NCBI RefSeq assembly: GCF_032854445.1 | Contig: NC_088298.1 | Location: forward strand, 18,311,976-18,375,975 | DNA from: Liolophura sinensis | Taxonomy: Eukaryota; Mollusca; Polyplacophora; Chitonida; Chitonidae | DNA length: 64,000 nucleotides | Direction of reading: 5' to 3' | In this document: piece by piece, positions 57,270 to 64,000 of the stretch | Layout: every line of letters starts with the position of its first letter | How positions within the stretch are numbered: the first letter of the stretch is position 1 | The notes under the pieces: model-generated | What the model was told of the DNA's origin: nothing | The model's input: the letters and a program-made list of their open reading frames with translations, nothing else | The model's database searches: none | Made by a program: the position numbers and the translations under genes

Positions 57270-57985
57270 GTTAGTTTTTACTTATCACTACACGTATCCG
57301 ATCTCGTTATGCATTTGAAGAAATGGCTACTAAGTACGAAATTTAATCATTTCTGGGTAAAATGGGAAACACGAACGAAGACTCCTTGATTAGGAATAAT
57401 GGTCCGCAAAAGGAACACTGATCTGCCGAAGTGATAAATCACGGGCTCTGACAATAGCTCACTTCAACCGTGTCTTCCACAAGGGTGAGTTCGAGAGTTC
57501 TTGCCAGACGTGATGCACAATGAAATCATTCTCATTTTTGTACAGTAAGGAATCTGTATTATTTTCAGGGGTTCTATGGTCATCAGAGACAAATGTCAAG
57601 TGTGTGTTTGTTCCAAATTGTGTAAAAGCATATGAATCGTTGCTCTTAGGCTGTAAACTATAGTCCTATTGCTTTAATTGCACATCAGTACTGACAAGCA
57701 GTCAGTTAGGAGTGCACCTTACCAGGGTAGAAATTACCTGCGATTTTAAAGGTGCTGGAAGGACAGCATTGCACTGTTACATGACAAAACCAAACGAAAC
57801 CAAGAGTACAAGAAGAAAAGAAGTTTTAATTGCGCACAGGATTTACTAAACTAAAAAATACTGAGATATCTTCTGGAGACTTTATCAATTTGATCGAATT
57901 CTTCAATTATTTAAATACGAATTCTTATTTGTGGATAATCGAATTTTGTTAAATTCTTCCAGGAAATTCTGGTTGTCACTTGCAA
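57270..57985. other. Unassigned sequence
   Basis: No gene or repeat supported. Confidence 0.45.
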
Positions 57986-58043
57986 TCGGAATCAGTTCTA
58001 CCAACCCTTTGTTTTTGTTTTTTTTCTCTCAGTGATTTGCGGC

Positions 58044-58148
58044 TTATTTCAACGCTTTGATTTCTGCCAGAATGTTGTTTGCGATGGCATTTCCTGCCTT
58101 CTCAGACATCACGGTGTCAAACTTCCAGTCAGGTCCTCCGGGGACAAA
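58044..58148 (-). CDS. Possible last coding exon, unknown protein
   Basis: Minus frame FVPGGPDWKFDTVMSEKAGN, then AIANNILAEIKALK and a TAA at 58044-58046. The strong amphipathic helix and lack of low complexity look like a protein C-terminus. A pyrimidine-rich stretch with a GAG acceptor-like site (CCCCGGAG, near 58138) could start the exon within the block. No upstream exon is identified. The overlapping 137-codon plus frame 58079-58492 has no motif and I prefer the minus reading. Family unknown. Confidence 0.35.
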   Translation of the reverse strand, partial: FVPGGPDWKFDTVMSEKAGNAIANNILAEIKALK

Positions 58149-59255
58149 GGCGGAATGAGAATTTTTTGACAACCACAATGTGCACAAGTCACATCTGTTT
58201 TTACTTGGAAATGTTTTGTGCTGTCTTTGGAGACATGTCTACTTCATCTGGGATTGTTTGTAATTATCCAAGATGTTCAGCCAGCGTTCTCGGGATCTTG
58301 GTGAGAAAAAAAACTATCAACGGCGCTCTTTTCGCTAAAAAGCATTGTCTGCGCCAGTATCTTACCCTGGAAAGAGGTCTACATCAGGTGGTTATCTCTC
58401 TACAGCTACAGGGAGACGACACAGAAATAAATGAAGTGCCAAGCTTTTTGTTCTCGAACCCAGGCCTCTGGATAACTTTCCTCGAGAGATAATGTAGATA
58501 TTCTTCTAAAGAGTTCTTTATACTTGAATTGAATGTTTTATACTGCTAAGCTTTCAGGGTTGTTAGACCAAAGCCATCACATGTAAATATAAAAAAAACT
58601 CAGCGTTGGAAGCTGTTGTATTGACCACAAAAGGTGTTAAGTAGACAATGATCTGTGAAAGGCTAACGGAAAGTATAAAACAAACGTAATGACTGTGCGT
58701 TTAGATTAACACAATTTCTAACGGTTTTACTGTATAGAATTCCAATTGTTCGAAATTTAGTGCTTATAGCCATGGGTAGAGCTCAATTTTTGTTACCTTT
58801 ACATGATTTTTATTTTGATTCCACTATATTTGTTAAAATAATGCCTAAGGTGTATGGTTCCCGACGGTTATGTGTGTGTTTTTTTCTTTGCTTTGGGCTC
58901 GTATCAATCAAACAATTAAGACTTAAGTCATACATTTCAAGTCTTTGAAAAATCATACTTAGAACAGGACAGAATATAACTGAAATAGACGCTGGCGCAT
59001 TGTTCCGGAGTAAAGTACCAGTGTACAAAGTTTAAACTATCTAGAGCAGAGCATCTTCATGTTAGATGCGTTTGAATTTTTGACTGAAGTTGATAAGTAT
59101 CGGCCGTGGTCTCTGGTGTTACCCCAACGAGGCAGTGTCAGATTTCTAGTAATCTTCGTCCTTGATGGCACACACCCTCTGGGTCAGTAGGCTTATGTGT
59201 CAACTCGCACGCCGGCCACTCGTTTTGTCGTATCCCACAGGAATACCGATTAGAT
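58149..59255. other. Unassigned sequence
   Basis: Includes the remaining part of the 137-codon plus frame (to 58492) and small overlapping frames at 58760-59028. No support for any as a gene. Confidence 0.4.
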
Positions 59256-59355
59256 CAGTATTCCTAAAAAGTATAACTTCACAATAACTGGAATCTAATC
59301 CAGAACAGTATTCCTAACAAGTATAACATCACCTTACCTGGCATCTAATCAAGAA
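59256..59355 (+). repeat. Two-copy 50-bp tandem repeat
   Basis: 59256-59305 and 59306-59355 share CAGTATTCCTAA(A/C)AAGTA, TAAC(T/A)TCAC and CTGG(A/C)ATCTAATC. A partial third unit may follow (GAATACTTGTTC). Confidence 0.85.
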
Positions 59356-59413
59356 TACTTGTTCATAATCAAACCCTGATTTCGAATACTGTTCTGATGC
59401 ATTATTTTAAATT

Positions 59414-59675
59414 GAATTTATTTGATTGGTGTTTTACGCCGTACTCAAGAATATTTTAATTATACGACGGCGATTAGCATAATGGGTGGGAGAAAAACCG
59501 GGCCGAGACCGGGGAAACTCACGATTATCCGCAGGTTGCTGGAGGCCTTCCCACTTGCGGCCGGAGAGGAAGTCAGCATGAGGTGGACTTGAACTCAGAG
59601 CGACCGCATTGGTGAGAAGTTCCTGGGTCATTACGCTCCCCCAGCAAGACAACCAACAGAGCCACGGCCCCCATG
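59414..59675 (-). repeat. Main-family SINE, full length
   Basis: On the minus strand: GGGGGCCGTGGCTCTGTTGG (head), GAGTTCAAGTCCACCTCATG, CGCAAGTGGGAAGGCC, GTGAGTTTCCCCGGTC and TTGAGTACGGCGTAAAAC with an AAATAAAT end. Confidence 0.9.
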
Positions 59676-59923
59676 GATTAAATGAATATCATGACTTAAG
59701 GCCGCGTTGGCAATATTTTAGCCACATTAAAGCGAGAAACATGTTTAAAATACCAATTAGCTTTATGTCAGAAGGCTGAATGAATAATATCAAGAAAATC
59801 ATTAACAAAAGAAATCCTTCCAAGACACACACAGCTCAAACATGTTCTCTCCAAGACATCAGAATGTCTAAGGTCAAATTTAACAGCAGTCACTAGACTT
59901 TACGGAATAACTTTGAATTAGAT
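59676..59923. other. Probable 5' continuation of the LINE-like fragment
   Basis: No intact frame; sequence leads into the LINE-like 3' region but I cannot align it to a domain. Confidence 0.3.
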
Positions 59924-60337
59924 GTGAGGAAGAAGACTACTATCGTCGGTTTTATTCACTCCATATCAGGGCGATTAGCTAAACCAAAACAATGTATAGG
60001 AAACAGAAAAGCAAGCATTATTATCGCTCACATGAGACATACGTGTTGTCTTCAAAGTGTTCACCTACTCCAAACACATCTCACCACCGACGCAAGTTGT
60101 CGGTGTGGACTTCCGTCTGAGGATGTAGACTATGTTTTCTTACATTGCCCATTGTATATTACAAGTAGGACACGGCTGATGAAAACAATTCCTACTGATT
60201 TGATATCTCAAGATTTGCTGTGCGGAAAAGGCAATGATCCAACCGCATCCAGAAATATTTTCAGAGCTATGGGTAGAAATATAATAGAAACAAAGAGATT
60301 TATTCTTTGGCGACCTCAAGATGACCGACAACATTAG
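59924..60337 (+). pseudogene. C-terminal part of a LINE-type retrotransposon ORF2
   Basis: The frame contains HLLQTHLTTDASCRCG, then LPSEDVDYVFLHCPLY. A CxC...H...C zinc-knuckle like this (CRCG-x(7-9)-D/E-x2-(H/Y)-x4-C) is typical of the extreme C-terminus of many animal non-LTR retrotransposon ORF2 proteins and bacterial-type group relatives, after the reverse transcriptase and RNase H. Residues 60-95 of the frame hold it. The upstream RT is missing here, as expected for a 5'-truncated insertion. The 3' UTR may extend to about 60500. Confidence 0.7.
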
Positions 60338-60700
60338 ATCAAAATAGATTTTCGCTTTCTGATGCCACTTCTTTTTCTTCTAATATATTATAACCAATGT
60401 TGTGTAAGCCTTTTGTATATTTAACATAACTCACTGTTTACGTTCGTTTCTTTTGTTAATTGTTAACGCATGTGTAAGAGTATGACTATCGGAGAGTAAA
60501 GATGAGAAACAGCTGGCTTGTTTAATTCTCAGATACTCGATAAACTGTACACAAGATCAAACAAAGAAACATGAAGATGGTTGAATAAGTTCAATACATA
60601 TATTTGACCAAAATAGGTAAGTAATAAAATTGACAATAATATACAAAACAATACAAACTATTTCAAAAGTATATAGTATCTTACTGATGACAGCGTCCAA
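60338..60700. other. LINE 3' flank and unassigned sequence
   Basis: AT-rich sequence possibly including the LINE 3' UTR; its end is not defined by an A run. Confidence 0.35.
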
Positions 60701-60800
60701 GTCCGGCTGTGCCCGGTTTCCACCCACCATAATGCTGGCCGCCGTCGTATAAGTGAAATATTCTTGAGTACGGCGTAAAACACCAATCAAAAAAAAAAAA
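60701..60800 (+). repeat. Main-family SINE 3' end with A-run tail
   Basis: GGCTGTGCCCGGTTTCCACC, ATAATGCTGGCCGCCGTCG, TTGAGTACGGCGTAAAAC, then ATCAAAAAAAAAAA instead of (AAAT)n. The tail difference suggests another subfamily or a shortened tail. Confidence 0.88.
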
Positions 60801-63164
60801 TGGTTCATTCCTCAACTGCCTTTCAATGTGAAACTTCTCAGGGCGGACGGATTGACAGTATTTTCACAGGATTTCACCCCTCGGAAATGTACACAAAGTC
60901 ACTTTCTGGGTAAACCGGGATGAAATGTACGCAGTCACACAAAGCGACAATCAGCGATGCAAGCTACAAAATAACTTCTCAAAAAATAGCAATTAGAGAA
61001 ATATAAGCTTACAAAGCGCTCTGTACAGAGAATGGAGTTCAAATGACGAATGTCGAATGGCATGAATGTCGATATATCTAAACCCAGCAAAATCCTTCAC
61101 CATGGAAAACAGTAAATGTGACTGTTCTCAAATGGACTTGAATAAATTACAGCGAGCTTCACAACCCCGTCGCTCCATAAGCTTAGTTTCGACACCAAAT
61201 AAGTAATTAAAAACAAGTTGTATGCTGTAGTGGAATTTGTTTTACAATGGATGACACCAACAAGCGGTTAGAACAAACTCCACACAGTACCACAGCCTAC
61301 TCTACTGTCTCCGCAGATAGACTAGCCCTATATGGCTTAAATATCCTAACATCCATCTCTAAATCCATTCCGCCGTGAGATCATATACTACAAGAAACAA
61401 AATAAAACTCATTTATTAAAGTTATATCACACTAAAACGTAAACGTAAACGTAAACAATTTCAAATATGGCATGGTCAGTTACAGGGTTACTAGTTAAGT
61501 CGATAGCAGTTTAGGGAACTAGTGTCGCCCTCCGTCACAACACGTTGAACTCAGCCCAATATCCAGCATGCCACTGTTTTTTGAATATTTATGATGCAAC
61601 CCGACGCAATGGGTTCTTGACGTCAAAACCTAGCTGATGGACTTTAACAATGTGAATTAGAACTTAATTTTCTTTGCAGTGATATAGACTATCAGCATAT
61701 CTATGTGTAGAGCTTGTATTGTTGCGACTCACTGACTAAAGGCAATTTTGGTAGCGAGCATGACTGATTTTACAAACAGCTGGATACAGGCAACTCGCTA
61801 AAAGAAAAAGACTATAATAACACTAAAGTGAAGAAAAGCGTGGAGTCTCATAAAGTGTATATAAAGTGTATTTCTATTTCAATCGTACGTGGAAATCACA
61901 ATAATTATCGTTTAAAACACGTTTGTGGATGATAGCGTTCTTGACTGTACTAGTCTCAACATAAAATCTCTGTTTTTGTGGGGTTTTTTTTACCTGATAT
62001 GAAGGTTTTAAAGACAATTTCCTTCATTTCTTGTCAGAGTTACATAGCCATATTATGGCAATACTGGGTAGAACATCAATCAAAAAGATCAAGAAAAATT
62101 GCAAAACTTTTTTTGTAATTTTTTGACTGCGGAAAAGTATTTTTGCTTCAGCCTTATGCAACATCTTCTTTGTCTACCACCCTTTTGGAATTGTTATTCT
62201 CTTTGATGAACTGACCTACGCCTCCAATGTCTCAAAAAAGCCTTCGCTTGCTCATTTGCCTAAGTGACGCTCTTGCCTAATGTGGTTGCATTCTGGATTA
62301 AATTATCGCTCCCTTGGATAAAGCCGCCAGCGATGGCACACAGAAAGCTTGCCAGAAGACAATTTACCCCACGCATTCCAGTTTCCACAACCTGTTCATA
62401 TGACTGCTTTCGCGTAAATGAATAAGTATTGAGCAATTAGTGAACAAATCATGATTAAATACGTTTACAATATCAAACCATAGGAGCCTTGTTCGTTGGG
62501 GACACGGCCTGACTTAACGAAGATTCTGAACTGTTCATAATCTTGGTCTTTCGGGTACACAAAATTAGTATTCATATTTAGATGTAAAATAAACCAGACC
62601 ACCGTTATTTTTATCTGTTCTTTTCTCATGATAAACTGATAACATTAATGAATACCTATGGACAGACAATTAATTTGTGATAGATGGACTCGGGTCAGCG
62701 GTTACAAAAGACCAGAGCAGCCATCACACCTGTTAGCATTGTTGTCTCTTGTCCATGGACATGTTAACGTTTTTACTGGGCTGTTCTGGAGTAGACAATT
62801 CTTTGCCTTTTCCAGCGCATTACTTTAGAGTTTGCTTAATCTAATGTTCGCTGCCGACAACTTGTTCTTTATAAGTAGGATATGGTGTGTAAATCAATTC
62901 GTCACATGTGAATACAGCATGGTCATCAGTGGTTTGTCAGATGCGATTTGATGCGATGGATGTGATTTATACCTGTCACTACGGTTTTCTGCACCCACAA
63001 AATTGACAGCTATCGTTAAGTCTTAAATCTTAAACAGTCAAGGAACTTAAGAGAACTAGGGTTGCATTTGAACGAATGGGCACGGCTAAGAAAACTTGAC
63101 ATTGGGAAAATGCTCCCATGCGTGGGCTGATGCATAACATCTGCTTCCTTTTCAATATTGTATT
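60801..63164. other. Unassigned sequence; small hexamer repeat
   Basis: Three or four AAACGT(A) units at 61434-61457 are the only repeat. No open frame long enough to consider, and no SINE or LINE piece seen in over 2 kb. Confidence 0.45.
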
Positions 63165-63245
63165 TGGTTGACTTGATTCGAGTTTTACGCCAAATATTTT
63201 ACTTATACGACGGCGGCCAGCATTGTTGTGTTCGGGAGAAACCCA
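63165..63245 (-). repeat. SINE 3' end, diverged
   Basis: On +: TTTTACGCCAAATATTTTAC, TTATACGACGGCGGCCAGCA and GGGAGAAACCC. A piece between GCC and AAATATT has been lost. Confidence 0.75.
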
Positions 63246-63333
63246 TAACCTCAAATACTATAGTTTTATAGCACACACAATCAGACATTGATAATGGTGA
63301 CGCATGTATATAAACATTATGAGTAACTTCCCC

Positions 63334-63621
63334 TTAGTACTTGTAAAAGCAGATTATAACATAAAATTTATCCATGTTTAAAGTTAAATTCGTGTTCCGG
63401 GCAAAATTATAAGTGTTGATCAGATCTGCTTTGATCGATGACGAGCTTTTACAGGTGATAATTGTTAGATAAGCACCTTGGCATATATACAAAGTGATTG
63501 AACGTCGTAAACGGTGAATAAATACAGCCACTGCTTTTTTAATTAAATGATGTTTTTTTTTTTTTGCTGCTATAGCGAACTTGTCCTTAAATATATCTCC
63601 AGTATGAACACGGAATGACAA
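63334..63621 (-). pseudogene. LINE-type reverse transcriptase fragment
   Basis: Minus frame includes GAYLTIITCKSSSSIKADL, then INTYNFARNTNLTLNMDKF and YVIIC. The spacing and the LTLNMDK box resemble the segment after the YADD motif in non-LTR reverse transcriptases (usually LNxxKTKVxxF). The YADD box itself is degraded to a YIC..GAY region. The first 45 codons show no domain. Dead fragment. Confidence 0.5.
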
Positions 63622-64000
63622 ATTTTTACAACATTATCCGCTTTTGGCATGGTTCGATTTGTATTAGGGTTTTGTCAACGTCTCGAATTTGACCAGTAGA
63701 ACGAAAATAGGACGAGCGAGGTGGATGCATCTTTCTGATAAGACTTCATTTCAGGAATTTTGTGAGTTACCTAGAAGTGGTTTAACCGGGAACGCAAGTT
63801 TCATTCACTCATAAAGGTGTTGTTTTCATAAAATTGTTATATAAATAAATAACACCAAAATAAAATGTAACTTACACTGCCTGAATTTAATTAGATAAAG
63901 TGTCGACATCAATAATTTCTGAGATCTGTAATTCTAAAACTAAACTTTATAATTACTAACCACACAAGTGCATTAAAGGGATTTCAGGTAGGATGGAGTG
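63622..64000. other. Unassigned sequence
   Basis: No gene or repeat seen before the window ends. Confidence 0.45.

Noticed and set aside
58079-58492. 137-codon plus-strand frame
   Set aside because: No motif; the minus strand of its first part reads as a better protein end with a duplicated relative at 57.2 kb.

Overview
This 64 kb window is AT-rich animal DNA, most likely from a mollusc or another lophotrochozoan. The main clue is about twenty copies or pieces of a tRNA-derived SINE whose 3' end reads TTGAGTACGGCGTAAAAC followed by CACCAATCAAATAAATAAAT. I associate this tail, and a second SINE family with the motif AAAAATGGTACTTG, with molluscan genomes; that is family knowledge, not something the window proves. 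I see no bacterial gene organisation, operons, rRNA, true tRNA genes or CRISPR array. No complete, intact protein-coding gene is visible. Nearly all open reading frames are short and many have no support beyond chance.

Layout. 0.6-8.4 kb: an old, diverged tandem array with two to four recognisable copies of several blocks. It is interrupted by a nearly complete Tc1-type DNA transposon (4973-6509) with matching terminal inverted repeats, a DD34E transposase and two in-frame stop codons. 8.8-16.2 kb: mostly unassigned sequence with SINEs, a palindromic MITE-like patch near 10.05 kb and a 33-bp x 9 minisatellite at 14.0-14.3 kb. 16.44-34.52 kb: a direct tandem duplication (copy 1 16440-25677, copy 2 25678-34518). 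The copies are very similar in base sequence but differ by several 8-220 bp indels; one breakpoint lies inside a SINE and the junction has only about 1 bp of homology. 34.5-43 kb: unassigned sequence, a 50-bp-arm hairpin at 35.76-35.91 kb, and an older ~3 kb tandem duplication. 43-64 kb: unassigned sequence with scattered SINEs, fragments of LINE-type reverse transcriptase (55.5 and 63.4 kb) and a LINE-like 3' end (60 kb).

The most interesting signal is a set of exon-like blocks (called A, B and E here) that recur in both copies of the large duplication on the + strand and again at 38.4-42.8 kb on the - strand, in the same relative order. They look like remains of a repeatedly duplicated gene or element whose family I cannot name. 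Two further exon-like blocks in the large duplication (C and D, with plausible splice sites) differ in how they diverged: C mostly by silent changes, D mostly by replacements. The large duplication could be a real segmental duplication or two haplotypes placed in tandem by the assembler; read depth and spanning long reads would decide.
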